From positions 147,830 through 211,829 of the forward strand of contig NZ_JAFREL010000020.1 of the NCBI RefSeq assembly GCF_017377655.1: a stretch of 64,000 bases of DNA. The letters are read 5' to 3'. The position numbers were made by a program, and so were the translations under genes. This stretch comes from Candidatus Enterococcus ferrettii (GTDB taxonomy: Bacteria > Bacillota > Bacilli > Lactobacillales > Enterococcaceae). Shown here in pieces: positions 34,748 to 43,570 of this stretch (the stretch's first letter is position 1; every line of letters begins with the position of its first letter). The notes below the pieces were generated by a model, which did not search any database, was not told where the DNA came from, and saw nothing but the letters and a program-made list of their open reading frames with translations.

Positions 34748-34794
34748 AAGCTGGCAGCTGCTAAGACAAGTAACTCTTTAGCAGCTGCCAGCTT
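34748..34794 (-). terminator. Long hairpin terminator after the ABC permease gene
   Basis: A perfect 17-pair stem (34748-34764 with 34778-34794), rich in GCAGCTGC, around a 13-base loop. The T-run that follows is short, so termination may rely on stem strength. Confidence 0.65.
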
Positions 34795-34837
34795 AATTGG
34801 CTATTCTTTTCTCACAACTAGCTGTTTCGAACCGCTC

Positions 34838-36928
34838 CTACTGATACACAATCTTCAGTAATTTTTTTAAAGAAGCACGATAGACGGCATAGACGTAAAT
34901 ACTCACAACAACCACTAATCCCATATCTATCGCATACGATTTCAACTCTTCAGGAGTCAGTACTCGATCGTTGCCCCAGAAAATCAGCAGTGTATAAAGC
35001 AGGACGACGATGACGCCAATCACCATTGGGAAAACAAAGATCTTGGTTAGTTGCGAATGAATTGTCTTGCGAATATAACGCTTATTTGCTCCCAGCTTCG
35101 TCAAGTCATCGAACAATTGTTTATTGTTTATTCCAATTGTGATACTGCGGGTATACCCAATAATCCCAACAGCGGCTAGACAGATAATCGCTACATAAAC
35201 AAAGAGCAGGAAATACACCGCCATATCCCGCAGGAAGTTTTGCTTCATGATAATTTTAATGTTGGGGTAATATTTCCAATTGTCTCTTAAATCAGGATTG
35301 TCCGCGTCTAACTCAATCGGAATATCATCACCATAGTGTTCATTTGCAGCCTTAGCCTGTTCAAACTTATAGTCATCAAAGGGATTGATTCGCGCCATTT
35401 CCGCCGGTGATTGATCAACGAACCGTTGGAATACATCCTGGGCGAATGCCTGAGCAGCCTCGGTTTCCTCCACATTAAACATCAACTGCTTCAACTGATG
35501 TTCTGCCGGTATTCTTTCACCGACTATTTGGGCAAAATCGGCATCATTTAATACATAGCGATCCGTCCCAAACCGATGAAGAGCTGAACTCTGTTTATCG
35601 CCAGCAAAAGTTAAGTCGAAGGATTGATTGGTCACTGGATTGGTTACCTTATCCAAATCATCAAACTTATACCAGAACCCTTCAGGCCCACCTGCTAAAA
35701 TGTAGTACTTTCCTTGTGGCACCTTCAGCTCTTCACCTGTCGCTTGTTGATAATCAGAAGCACTGATAAACTCACTGTATCGACTCTTTTCTTGATAATC
35801 TTCAATCAATTGCCCATCATCAGTCCAGTCCCGTTCCACTCCGCTACCAAGTAATTTTGCAAAATAGACCTCTTGATAATCGGTTACAGCCACTCCATGC
35901 TCAGCAGCCAGGCTTTCAATGTCGCCTTGATTCATAAGCTCGATGGAGGCAGGAAAAGGCAGCGAGAAATCAATCGGATTATCGTCAATCGACCAGAAGG
36001 AAACAGAATTCATTGGGACATAAAACAAGGCAAACAGACTCGCTAATACGAGTAAGGCCATCACGCACATATTGCGGACGGTTTGCTTTCCCTGGAATTT
36101 CATCATGCTGAAGGGAATGATTTTTTTGTAATAGCTTTGCGGCCGTCTGCCTCGTTCATGATGAGAAATCAAATACGTAAGTATCCGATAAATTCCTACA
36201 ACGGACAGAAGATACGTCATGCCCCAGATTGCTGGCAGGTTAAATTTAAACCAAGCAGCTGAGAGCATAGGCACAACATAGCCTAACAACAACCCTGCGA
36301 CAACCATTACCAGTCCAACCAAGCCATAGGTTTTCGTCACTTCCTGAATCGGCTCGTTTTTGCGCTGTTCGTTTAAAATATCCATCAAATTGCTGCGCTT
36401 CATAAATAGATAAGCTAAACCTAGGACAAACAAGCCAACAACTAAACTAAACACTACGCCGATCGCAGTGCCCATCGGAGAAAACCGGTACACCATCTGA
36501 CTGGTATCAATCACCAGCAAACGGAAAAGCTGCCAAATAAGAAAAGAAGTTATGTTTCCTACAAGGATGCCGACAAGACTGCAGGCCAACAAAATTTTCC
36601 CTAATTCCTTATAAAAGGCCTTAGCCAATATTCTTTTAGAAGCACCGAGCGCTAAAAACACCCCAGTCTCTCTGCTTTTATATTTGAAAAAAAGACCTGC
36701 TGCATAAACGGAAAACATTAAACAGCCGATTAAAGCCACCGCAAAGATCAGGTTAACCTGCTTGCGAGAATCTCCTCCCAGCGGCAGCACCGTTTGTACA
36801 GTTTTACTATACATGGTCGCCGCAAAGGAGGTAATTAAAAGAATTGCAAAAGTTAAACAAAAGACCAGCTGGACATAATTGCCGCGGTTGTAGCGGCGCA
36901 GCTTGCTGAAAACTTTATCCATGTTCAT
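34838..36928 (-). CDS. ABC transporter permease, FtsX/BceB type (696 aa)
   Basis: About ten transmembrane helices, with a large extracellular domain between helices near residues 310 and 570, as in BceB/VraG-type peptide-sensing permeases. FtsX-like regions occur at both ends. The start at 36928 (MNMDKVF) follows GGAGG by 8 bases and overlaps the ATPase gene by 14 bases. With the ATPase it probably handles cell-wall-active peptides or lipids. BceB-type permeases normally pair with OmpR/BceS systems, but here the neighbour is a LytTR/GHKL pair. Confidence 0.85.
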   Translation of the reverse strand: MNMDKVFSKLRRYNRGNYVQLVFCLTFAILLITSFAATMYSKTVQTVLPLGGDSRKQVNLIFAVALIGCLMFSVYAAGLFFKYKSRETGVFLALGASKRILAKAFYKELGKILLACSLVGILVGNITSFLIWQLFRLLVIDTSQMVYRFSPMGTAIGVVFSLVVGLFVLGLAYLFMKRSNLMDILNEQRKNEPIQEVTKTYGLVGLVMVVAGLLLGYVVPMLSAAWFKFNLPAIWGMTYLLSVVGIYRILTYLISHHERGRRPQSYYKKIIPFSMMKFQGKQTVRNMCVMALLVLASLFALFYVPMNSVSFWSIDDNPIDFSLPFPASIELMNQGDIESLAAEHGVAVTDYQEVYFAKLLGSGVERDWTDDGQLIEDYQEKSRYSEFISASDYQQATGEELKVPQGKYYILAGGPEGFWYKFDDLDKVTNPVTNQSFDLTFAGDKQSSALHRFGTDRYVLNDADFAQIVGERIPAEHQLKQLMFNVEETEAAQAFAQDVFQRFVDQSPAEMARINPFDDYKFEQAKAANEHYGDDIPIELDADNPDLRDNWKYYPNIKIIMKQNFLRDMAVYFLLFVYVAIICLAAVGIIGYTRSITIGINNKQLFDDLTKLGANKRYIRKTIHSQLTKIFVFPMVIGVIVVLLYTLLIFWGNDRVLTPEELKSYAIDMGLVVVVSIYVYAVYRASLKKLLKIVYQ

Positions 36929-37673
36929 GACTAGCGCCTCCACTCAGTTCCTTAAGCACCTGCAGCAATTCATCATGAAAGACAGCCGGACTGCTCCTGC
37001 GTTTCAGCTCAGTGAATACATGACCATCCTTCATAACAATGACCCGATCACAATAGCTAGCTGAAAAACTGTCATGAGTAACCATGCAAATGGTGGCGTG
37101 CAGCTCGCGCTGAGCTTCAGCGAAGGCCCCGATCACCGCAGCACTTGATCGACTATCTAAATTCCCAGTCGGTTCATCGGCTAAAATCAGCAAGGGATTA
37201 TTCATTAAAGCCCGGGCCACTGCTGTGCGTTGTTTTTGTCCGCCGGAAACCTCGACAGGATATTTTTGGCCGATTTCTTCAATATCAAACATGCGAAGTA
37301 ATTTCTGTGCTTTGGCTTCCATTTTGCGGTAAGGTGCATTTTTTATAATTTTGGGAATGCAGACATTTTCAAAAATAGTTAAGCCATCCAGCAGCATAAA
37401 ATCTTGAAAGACAAACCCCAGCTTTTCATTGCGAACCTCTGCCATTTGTTCTTCTTCCAAGGCCGCCAGCTTGGATCCATTTAATAAGATTTCTCCTTTT
37501 TCATAAGGAATAAAGCAAGAAATACAGTTCAACAGGGTCGTCTTTCCACTTCCTGAAGGCCCCATTACCCCAACAAATTCGCCCTTTTCAATTGTAAATG
37601 AAACGTCCTTTAAGACGTCATAGGTAATTTGTCCACTTTGATAGCTTTTCCATAAATGATTCACCTGCAGCAT
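36915..37673 (-). CDS. ABC transporter ATP-binding protein, BceA/MacB type (252 aa)
   Basis: Walker A (GPSGSGKTTLLN), Q-loop (FVFQDFMLLDGLT), signature VSGGQKQRTAVARAL and Walker B (LILADEPTGNLD) with MVTHD are all intact and typical of the MacB/LolD/BceA subfamily. The start at 37673 (MLQVNHLWKSY) is set by GGAGGAG 7 bases upstream. It is transcribed with the permease gene and divergently from the regulator pair at 37833. Confidence 0.92.
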   Translation of the reverse strand: MLQVNHLWKSYQSGQITYDVLKDVSFTIEKGEFVGVMGPSGSGKTTLLNCISCFIPYEKGEILLNGSKLAALEEEQMAEVRNEKLGFVFQDFMLLDGLTIFENVCIPKIIKNAPYRKMEAKAQKLLRMFDIEEIGQKYPVEVSGGQKQRTAVARALMNNPLLILADEPTGNLDSRSSAAVIGAFAEAQRELHATICMVTHDSFSASYCDRVIVMKDGHVFTELKRRSSPAVFHDELLQVLKELSGGASHEHG

Positions 37674-37832
37674 GTTATAACTCCTCCTCTTTTCTTCATT
37701 ACGTTTTCCATACCTTAATAGTAAGCAAAACAAAGCTGGCTAAATAGATGCACCAATGTCAACTTTGTCCTAATTTTTGTAAAGTTTTGCAGGATAACTA
37801 TGATAAAATGATGAACAGGAGGTGTGAAAATA

Positions 37833-38531
37833 ATGCGAATCGCCATTTGTGATGACGAAAAAAAGCAACGAAATGCTTTGCGAACCACCGTTGAACGATC
37901 CCTGCAATTAAAAGGGTTGGCCTATCAAATCGATGAATTTGAAAATGGTGAGGTGTTACTGGCTCAATTAGCTGTTGTGACTCCCGATATTTTATTTCTT
38001 GATATTGAAATGGGGCAGCTGAACGGAATGGAGACCGCTCGTCTCTTACGCAAGCAGGCTGCAGAAACCCTTCTCATTTTTGTTACTTCACATCCAGACT
38101 ATGTATTTCAAGGGTATGAGGTGCAAGCTTTGCATTACATCTTGAAGCCCTATAAGGAACAAAAAATTCTCGAGGTGCTGGATTACGCACTTTCTGAGCT
38201 TGGCATAAAAAACAAGCAAACCTTTCTATTCAGCCATAAGGGCAGCCAACGAAAGCTGCCGTTGCAGGATATTTCCTACTTTTGGAGCGAAGGAAGAAAG
38301 GTCCATATTCAAACAAATGATGAAGCCTTAACCTTCTACGGAAAACTCAACGAGCTTGAACTAGAGCTGCCGGATTATTTCATTCGTATCCATAACCGTT
38401 ATCTTGTAAACCTGCATTTTGTTGAAGAAATCAGCAGTACAATCGTCTGCTGTGCTGGTCAGCATTTGCCGCTTAGTCGTGCAAATAAGCAAGGATTGCA
38501 GCTTGCCTTTGCTAGAACTTTATTGGAGTAG
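37833..38531 (+). CDS. LytTR-family response regulator (232 aa)
   Basis: A receiver domain (ICDDE at 5-9, phospho-acceptor Asp57 in LFLDIEM, Lys in ILKPY) is joined to a LytTR DNA-binding domain (FSHKGSQRKLPLQDISYFWSEGRK, IRIHNRYLVNLHFV). It is an AgrA/VirR-like protein. The ATG at 37833 is used, 10 bases from GGAGG; a GTG at 37824 lies too close to the site. It is co-transcribed with the GHKL kinase gene 4 bases later. Confidence 0.9.
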   Translation: MRIAICDDEKKQRNALRTTVERSLQLKGLAYQIDEFENGEVLLAQLAVVTPDILFLDIEMGQLNGMETARLLRKQAAETLLIFVTSHPDYVFQGYEVQALHYILKPYKEQKILEVLDYALSELGIKNKQTFLFSHKGSQRKLPLQDISYFWSEGRKVHIQTNDEALTFYGKLNELELELPDYFIRIHNRYLVNLHFVEEISSTIVCCAGQHLPLSRANKQGLQLAFARTLLE

Positions 38532-38535
38532 AAAC

Positions 38536-39816
38536 ATGATGAAGCTAATTGTCCCTCTATTAATACTACTGAATTATCTGTTTCAGATTATTGCAACCTA
38601 CTACTTTTATCAAACAGTGGGTTGCTTTGTCCCCGTCAAAAACAATCGAATTTTGAAGGCACTGGTTGGCTGTACGATGTTTATCATTGTACTGATCTTT
38701 ATCCAACCGCAGGATGTTGCAAATGTCCTTGGAGTATCCCTTTTATTTATTCTGACGCTTTTTATTGGCTTCAATGGCACAATCATCAGAAAGATTAGTA
38801 CGATCGCAATTTTACTGCCTTTAGTGATTACGTCTAATTTTTTACTGGAAGAAATCGGGGTTTATATCTTTTTCATGACCCGGCAAGGAGAAATACTAGA
38901 CGCGCTGCTGCATCTAATTTTCGCCGGTATAAAAAGTGTGATATGGTACGGGGTCTACCGAGGCTTTAAGCAAAAAATTACTAACGCAAAAAAAATGTTG
39001 AATTCCTCTGCCTGGGGCATGATCAGCCTAATCTGCTTAGGGCCGCTGGTGGGAATCATTTTTATTGTTATTTTTTCACCTGATACTATTTGGCTGACCT
39101 TTCCGGTAATGGGCGCTACTGCCCTAACCAGCTTTAGTATTCAGTATTTGACTGGCTATCTTTCAGATGCATTCAAAAAGGAAATGGAAAATAAAAATCT
39201 AAAAATGCAGGAAGCTTATTATCTAGAGGTGGAGAAAAATCAGCAGGAAATACGTAAGCTTAAGCATGACTTAAATAACCATTTGAGTGTGGTAGGTACT
39301 TATTTAGAGGATAATCAGGTGGAGGAAGCGAAGGCCTATTTTACTGAGCTTTCGACTGTCTATGCCAACCAACGGCGGGAATTCTGTAAAAATCCCTTAG
39401 TCAATAATGTCTTAAACGTAAAATACCAGTTAGCACAAGAGCATGGGATCGATTGCTTTATCAATATTGATATTAGTAATGTCATTGGCATTGACGATGT
39501 CAGCCTATGTACTGTTCTAGCCAATACTCTGGACAATGCCATTGAAGCCTGCCAAAAAATTGAAGATCCTAGCCAGAGAAAACTGACTGTCAAAGCTCGC
39601 TATCATCGGGGCTGCTTCAGCTACGAGATTACTAACACTATCTCAGCTGCCGCAAGTAATTCAACGGAGCTGCTGCTTACTACTAAAACAGATAAGAAAA
39701 ATCATGGCTTTGGTCTAGCTAATATTCGAGAAATCGTGGATAATTATGAAGGAACAATCGAGATCAAACGATCTGAGCATCAATTTTCACTCTTGCTGGT
39801 GATCATGGACGTCTAA
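38536..39816 (+). CDS. GHKL-type sensor histidine kinase, AgrC-like (426 aa)
   Basis: Six or seven transmembrane helices fill residues 1-210. A short linker helix leads to the phospho-acceptor box LKHDLNNHLS (His near 244) and a GHKL ATPase domain (NTLDNAIEAC, NHGFGLANIREIVDNYEG). This is the architecture of peptide-sensing AgrC/ComD/VirS kinases. The ATG at 38536 follows TTGGAG by 7 bases. No obvious signal-peptide (AgrD-like) or AgrB gene is adjacent. The divergent ABC transporter is the likely target. Confidence 0.9.
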   Translation: MMKLIVPLLILLNYLFQIIATYYFYQTVGCFVPVKNNRILKALVGCTMFIIVLIFIQPQDVANVLGVSLLFILTLFIGFNGTIIRKISTIAILLPLVITSNFLLEEIGVYIFFMTRQGEILDALLHLIFAGIKSVIWYGVYRGFKQKITNAKKMLNSSAWGMISLICLGPLVGIIFIVIFSPDTIWLTFPVMGATALTSFSIQYLTGYLSDAFKKEMENKNLKMQEAYYLEVEKNQQEIRKLKHDLNNHLSVVGTYLEDNQVEEAKAYFTELSTVYANQRREFCKNPLVNNVLNVKYQLAQEHGIDCFINIDISNVIGIDDVSLCTVLANTLDNAIEACQKIEDPSQRKLTVKARYHRGCFSYEITNTISAAASNSTELLLTTKTDKKNHGFGLANIREIVDNYEGTIEIKRSEHQFSLLLVIMDV

Positions 39817-39839
39817 GATTAAAAAGAGGAGCCTCTGCT

Positions 39840-40193
39840 ATGTCAAAACTTGTTGCTAATTATACAAACAGCCAAGGAAAGGTCCAACACTGGACACTAG
39901 ATTTAACTGCAACCATTGGGAAATCCAATGATCACTTAGATGAAAGGCCTAAACCTGCAAAAAACGCGGGAGTTACTAAAGGCCGTTACCTTTTCTCGAC
40001 AAAGTCGGTGGAAAGCTTTGATCCTTCTATCCCAGAAAGCTGGCCAAAAGAAATGAGTCATGCCGCATTCCCTCCGATAGTACGTACTGACGAATCGTCG
40101 ACTACGCCAGAAGAGCTAGTGGAAGACATGCAAAACGAACTTGCAACAAATAGTCCATCCTGCAAAATTATTAGCTTCCCACAAAAGCCTTGA
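39840..40193 (+). CDS. Small protein downstream of the kinase, unknown (117 aa)
   Basis: A soluble, Ser/Pro/Lys-containing sequence with no signal peptide, membrane helix or recognised domain. GAGGAG lies 8 bases before the ATG, and it follows the kinase gene by 23 bases without a terminator, so it is the third gene of the two-component operon. It ends at a strong bidirectional terminator. The context suggests an accessory role in that signalling system; nothing in the sequence shows which. Confidence 0.6.
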   Translation: MSKLVANYTNSQGKVQHWTLDLTATIGKSNDHLDERPKPAKNAGVTKGRYLFSTKSVESFDPSIPESWPKEMSHAAFPPIVRTDESSTTPEELVEDMQNELATNSPSCKIISFPQKP

Positions 40194-40221
40194 AATAAGG
40201 TATCAGACTCAAGAGTAACCC

Positions 40222-40263
40222 AAAAAAGCTTGATCTCCGACAGAATGTCAGGATCAAGCTTTT
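40222..40263. terminator. Bidirectional terminator between the 117-residue protein gene and enolase gene
   Basis: AAAGCTTGATC (40225-40235) and GATCAAGCTTT (40252-40262) form an 11-pair stem. T-runs lie on both sides, serving both convergent genes. Confidence 0.85.
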
Positions 40264-40279
40264 TTTCGTCACTCAAACG

Positions 40280-41551
40280 CTAAGCCTTGGGAAATCTTGC
40301 TAAGCTGGCTGCATTTCCCAGCTCTTCTTCAATCCGTAAAAATTGATTGTATTTTTCTACCCGTTCACTGCGGGCCATTGAACCTGTCTTGATCTGACCA
40401 GCATTCATCGCTACAGCAAAGTCGGCAATAAAGGTATCGCCTGTTTCACCTGATCGATGAGAAATCATGGTATTATAGCCATTTTTACGAGCCAATTTAA
40501 TTGTTTCAATTGATTCCGATACCGTTCCGATCTGATTTAACTTAATCAAAATAGCATTGGCAATCTGTTTTTGGATACCCTCTTTGAAAATGGCAGGATT
40601 GGTGACAAAAATATCGTCGCCAACTAATTGAATCTTGTCTCCCATTGCCTCGGTCTGTGCCTTGAACCCGTCCCAATCATGTTCAGAGAACCCATCCTCA
40701 ATTGAAATAATGGCTGGGTACTTTTCAACTAGATTTTGGTAATACTTCAGCAATTCTTCCGAGGTTAATTCACGACCTTCAAAACGATAGGTCTTAGTTT
40801 CGTCTGAATAGAATTCACTTGAAGCTGGATCTAATGCAATGGCAATCTCACTGCCTGGAGTGTAGCCAGCTGTTTGAATTGCTTGATACAGCATTTCTAC
40901 TGCTGCTTCGGTACTGCCAAGTTTTGGCGCAAAGCCACCCTCATCCCCAACAGCCGTTTCATACCCTTCTTTAGCCAACACTGATTTTAACGTATGGTAA
41001 ATATTGGCAACTTTTTCTACTCCATCGCGGAAGCTTTTCCGTTCAACGGGTGTAATCAAAAATTCCTGCACATCAATGCCTGAATCAGCGTGAACACCAC
41101 CATTAATGACATTGAAAAATGGTTGAGGCAATTCTAAATCCACCCCGCCTAAGTAGCGATACAAAGGTATATTTAGACTTGCTGCTGCAGCTCGAGCAAC
41201 GGCCATAGATACACCCAAAATTGCATTAGCACCTAATCGACCTTTGTTGGCTGTTCCATCCAAGTCAATCATAAGCTGATCAATTTCTGCTTGGTTGAAG
41301 GGCGCTTTTCCAGCTAAAGCTTCGCGAATTTCTGTATTCACATTGTTTACAGCTTTTGAAACACCTTTTCCTTGCAACCGATCACCACCGTCTCTAAGTT
41401 CCACGGCTTCACGGTCTCCCGTTGACGCACCTGAAGGAACTTCTGCTCGACCCAAGCTTCCATCTGTCAATTGTACATCTACCTCGACGGTGGGATTGCC
41501 TCGTGAATCAAATATTTCTCTTGCTTTAACAGTTTCAATAACTACTTCCAT
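40280..41551 (-). CDS. eno: Enolase, stand-alone and under a fluoride riboswitch (423 aa)
   Basis: Phosphopyruvate hydratase converting 2-phosphoglycerate to phosphoenolpyruvate. Hallmarks are AREIFDSRGNPTVEVDV, the SGASTGDREAVELRD loop, VGDEGGFAP, the Mg2+ ligands in SIEDGFSEHDWDG and VGDDIFVTN, the LIKLNQIGTVSE catalytic Lys segment and SHRSGETGDTFIADFAV. The start at 41551 follows AAGGAGGAG. It is not beside glycolytic genes (gap, pgk, tpi), where the housekeeping copy usually lies in enterococci, and it is 423 rather than about 432 residues. It may therefore be a second, fluoride-induced copy. The leader (41586-41701) carries a fluoride aptamer and terminator. Confidence 0.97.
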   Translation of the reverse strand: MEVVIETVKAREIFDSRGNPTVEVDVQLTDGSLGRAEVPSGASTGDREAVELRDGGDRLQGKGVSKAVNNVNTEIREALAGKAPFNQAEIDQLMIDLDGTANKGRLGANAILGVSMAVARAAAASLNIPLYRYLGGVDLELPQPFFNVINGGVHADSGIDVQEFLITPVERKSFRDGVEKVANIYHTLKSVLAKEGYETAVGDEGGFAPKLGSTEAAVEMLYQAIQTAGYTPGSEIAIALDPASSEFYSDETKTYRFEGRELTSEELLKYYQNLVEKYPAIISIEDGFSEHDWDGFKAQTEAMGDKIQLVGDDIFVTNPAIFKEGIQKQIANAILIKLNQIGTVSESIETIKLARKNGYNTMISHRSGETGDTFIADFAVAMNAGQIKTGSMARSERVEKYNQFLRIEEELGNAASLARFPKA

Positions 41552-41585
41552 GTTCTTTCTCCTCCTTAAAAAATCATGCAAAAAA

Positions 41586-41658
41586 ACACCTGCTTATCCA
41601 GTGTCAGTCACAAACTGCCCTTTTAGGCAGTGCAAATAAACATTAGATAAACAGGTGT
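41586..41658 (-). terminator. Riboswitch-controlled terminator in the enolase leader
   Basis: 41646-41658 pairs with 41586-41598 (13 pairs, one wobble), enclosing an inner hairpin (ACTGCC/GGCAGT, 41614-41631), and a run of seven T follows. The 5' arm includes the ACACC that the aptamer needs for its pseudoknot, so aptamer and terminator exclude each other. Confidence 0.85.
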
Positions 41659-41701
41659 CATCAGCTAGTTTTAGCGGTTATAGGGAACACCATCCCTTAT
41701 T
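41652..41701 (-). promoter_or_regulatory. Fluoride riboswitch (crcB motif)
   Basis: On the minus strand: AGGGATGGTGTTCCCT (P1 hairpin with loop GGTGT), then ATAACC, then GCTAAAACTAGC (P2 hairpin), then TGATGACACC. This follows the fluoride aptamer consensus (hairpin, A-rich joint, hairpin, TGATG). The pseudoknot GGTGT:ACACC is fully complementary. Enolase is a known fluoride-sensitive enzyme and a known member of fluoride riboswitch regulons. With ligand the pseudoknot would hold ACACC and prevent the terminator, turning the gene on. Confidence 0.9.
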
Positions 41702-41709
41702 CATGTGTA

Positions 41710-41738
41710 AGCATACACCTTGAGAATTTTTTTTGCAA
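41710..41738 (-). promoter_or_regulatory. Promoter of the fluoride riboswitch-enolase transcript
   Basis: TTGCAA (41733-41738), 17 bases, TATGCT (41710-41715) on the minus strand. The predicted start is at about 41703, which coincides with the 5' edge of the aptamer. Confidence 0.7.
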
Positions 41739-41763
41739 GAAAAATGTTGTTCCCTATGCACTA

Positions 41764-42555
41764 CTACTTCAGCAGCATTTCATAAGTAAAGCTTTGCATA
41801 GAATTCTGTAACAGAACAACGGCCACACCCATTAATACCACACCAGCGATCAGCATAGCCCAAGGACTAATCAGGAAGAGTCCTGTAAACTGCCCCACCA
41901 TAAAAAGGACCAGCGGCATAACCAAAAAGCCGGAACGCTGCTGCGCTTCTTCCATTGTTTGCGACTTGGCAGAGCCTTTAACAATCACTGTAATTGATAC
42001 CAAGGTAATTGCCGGAACTAGCAGCAGCAAAATATAAGCCCACGAAACACTTAAGGAAAGCAGCGTACTTCGCAGAAAAAATACTTCTGCCTGAACAACC
42101 AGCAACATGATCACAAACGAAGACAATGTAATCCCAAAGCTGACCACAAAGGAAGAATACACCTTCGCTTGAAAAATTTGTTTTACTGATAATGGCGAGT
42201 ACAGGAGCGTCTCTAAGGTATTCTTCTCCTTCTCCCCGACGAAGGAGCTGGCTGCCATAACCGTCGCGGTCATAATTGGAATCATTAAGAAAAACATCGG
42301 CAGCACGGAATTAAAAATCGTTTGCACAATCTGAATCCCTAAATCTCCCTGCTGGTATTGCTCTGGCAAAGTCCTAAGCAGCTGTTGAAAATCGTTAGAG
42401 CTGACAGGTGTCAGCAAAGCAATTAATACAAAAACGCTAGGTAAGACAACAGAAAACAATAAGGGGATCAATAATATCATATAAAAATAGCGCTTATTGG
42501 CAACAATCCCTTGAATATCCTTCTTGATAATAGCTTGCTGCTTGGAATTAACCAT
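41764..42555 (-). CDS. ABC-2 type permease, NatB-like (263 aa)
   Basis: Six transmembrane segments, with the ABC-2 feature GEKEKNTLETLLYSPLSVKQIFQAK between the second and third. This is typical of exporters in the NatB/YhaP group. The gene overlaps the ATPase gene end by 8 bases, so the two form a unit. The substrate is unknown. Confidence 0.85.
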   Translation of the reverse strand: MVNSKQQAIIKKDIQGIVANKRYFYMILLIPLLFSVVLPSVFVLIALLTPVSSNDFQQLLRTLPEQYQQGDLGIQIVQTIFNSVLPMFFLMIPIMTATVMAASSFVGEKEKNTLETLLYSPLSVKQIFQAKVYSSFVVSFGITLSSFVIMLLVVQAEVFFLRSTLLSLSVSWAYILLLLVPAITLVSITVIVKGSAKSQTMEEAQQRSGFLVMPLVLFMVGQFTGLFLISPWAMLIAGVVLMGVAVVLLQNSMQSFTYEMLLK

Positions 42556-43462
42556 GGGCTGGCCCTCCTTCTTCTAGCAAAGCAAAATAAATTTCCTCCA
42601 GCGTCATTTCTTTTGCTGAAACGCTGTAAACATCCGAGCCTGATTGAACAATTTTTCTCACCAGCTCCGGAATTTCTTTTTCACTGGACAAGGTGAACTC
42701 AAACTCGCCATTGCTCAAAGTCTCATAAGGTTCAAGCAAGTTTAACTGATTGGCCGCAATCTGTACCTTTAACCCCTTGAAGGTTTGCTTGCGCAGACTT
42801 TCCAACGTACCAGTAGCCAACAGCTTACCCTCATCTAGCAACCCATAGCTGGTACAAATTTCTTGCGCATACCTTAATTGATGGGTACATAGGAAAACCG
42901 TAATTCCCTGATTTTTGGCGAGGTCCTGAATCAGTCGATTCACGTTCAAGACACTTTCCGGATCTAATCCACTGGTAGGCTCATCCAAGAAGAGTATCTT
43001 TGGCTGATGAATCAGTGCGCGAGCGAGTGACAGCCGCTGCCGCATCCCGGTGGAATAAGAAGTTAATTTCCGGTCAGCTGCGTAGGTCAGCTCTAATTGC
43101 TCCAATAACGACAGACCTCTTTCCCGGCTTTCTTGTTTGCTTAAACCGAAAACCTCCCCGTAAAACATCAAGTTATCAATCCCGGTCATTTGATCGTACA
43201 TGCCCGCTCTTTCGGTCAACACACCAGAAAATTGATGAATCGTTGAAGACTCCTTGGTGGGATCATGACCAAATACAGTCATGCCTCCGTCAGTTGGCTG
43301 CAGCATGCCATTCAGCAATTTAACCGTCGTAGTTTTTCCGGCACCATTTGGCCCAAGAAAACCAAAGACCTCTCCTTGATTGATCGAAAGGTTTAGGTCG
43401 TCCACGGCAATTTGTTGATTGGCAAAATGTTTCGATAGATGTGCTACTTCAATGGCTTTCAT
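42548..43462 (-). CDS. ABC transporter ATP-binding protein, NatA/CcmA-like (304 aa)
   Basis: Walker A (GPNGAGKTTTVKLL), signature YSTGMRQRLSLARAL, Walker B (ILFLDEPTSGLDPES) and switch His (FLCTHQL) are present. The C-terminal extension is of the kind found in drug/Na+ exporter ATPases. The start at 43462 (MKAIEVAHLS) follows AGGATAACC. It forms an exporter with the adjacent permease. Confidence 0.9.
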   Translation of the reverse strand: MKAIEVAHLSKHFANQQIAVDDLNLSINQGEVFGFLGPNGAGKTTTVKLLNGMLQPTDGGMTVFGHDPTKESSTIHQFSGVLTERAGMYDQMTGIDNLMFYGEVFGLSKQESRERGLSLLEQLELTYAADRKLTSYSTGMRQRLSLARALIHQPKILFLDEPTSGLDPESVLNVNRLIQDLAKNQGITVFLCTHQLRYAQEICTSYGLLDEGKLLATGTLESLRKQTFKGLKVQIAANQLNLLEPYETLSNGEFEFTLSSEKEIPELVRKIVQSGSDVYSVSAKEMTLEEIYFALLEEGGPAHG

Positions 43463-43570
43463 GGTTATCCTCATAGGTTCTATAATTTTTGATTAGTCTA
43501 AGTGTAGCACGATGAAAACGAGTTATGAAGAGAGTCGTAGTTAACTTTGTAACGCAACGAGCAACTTCCG

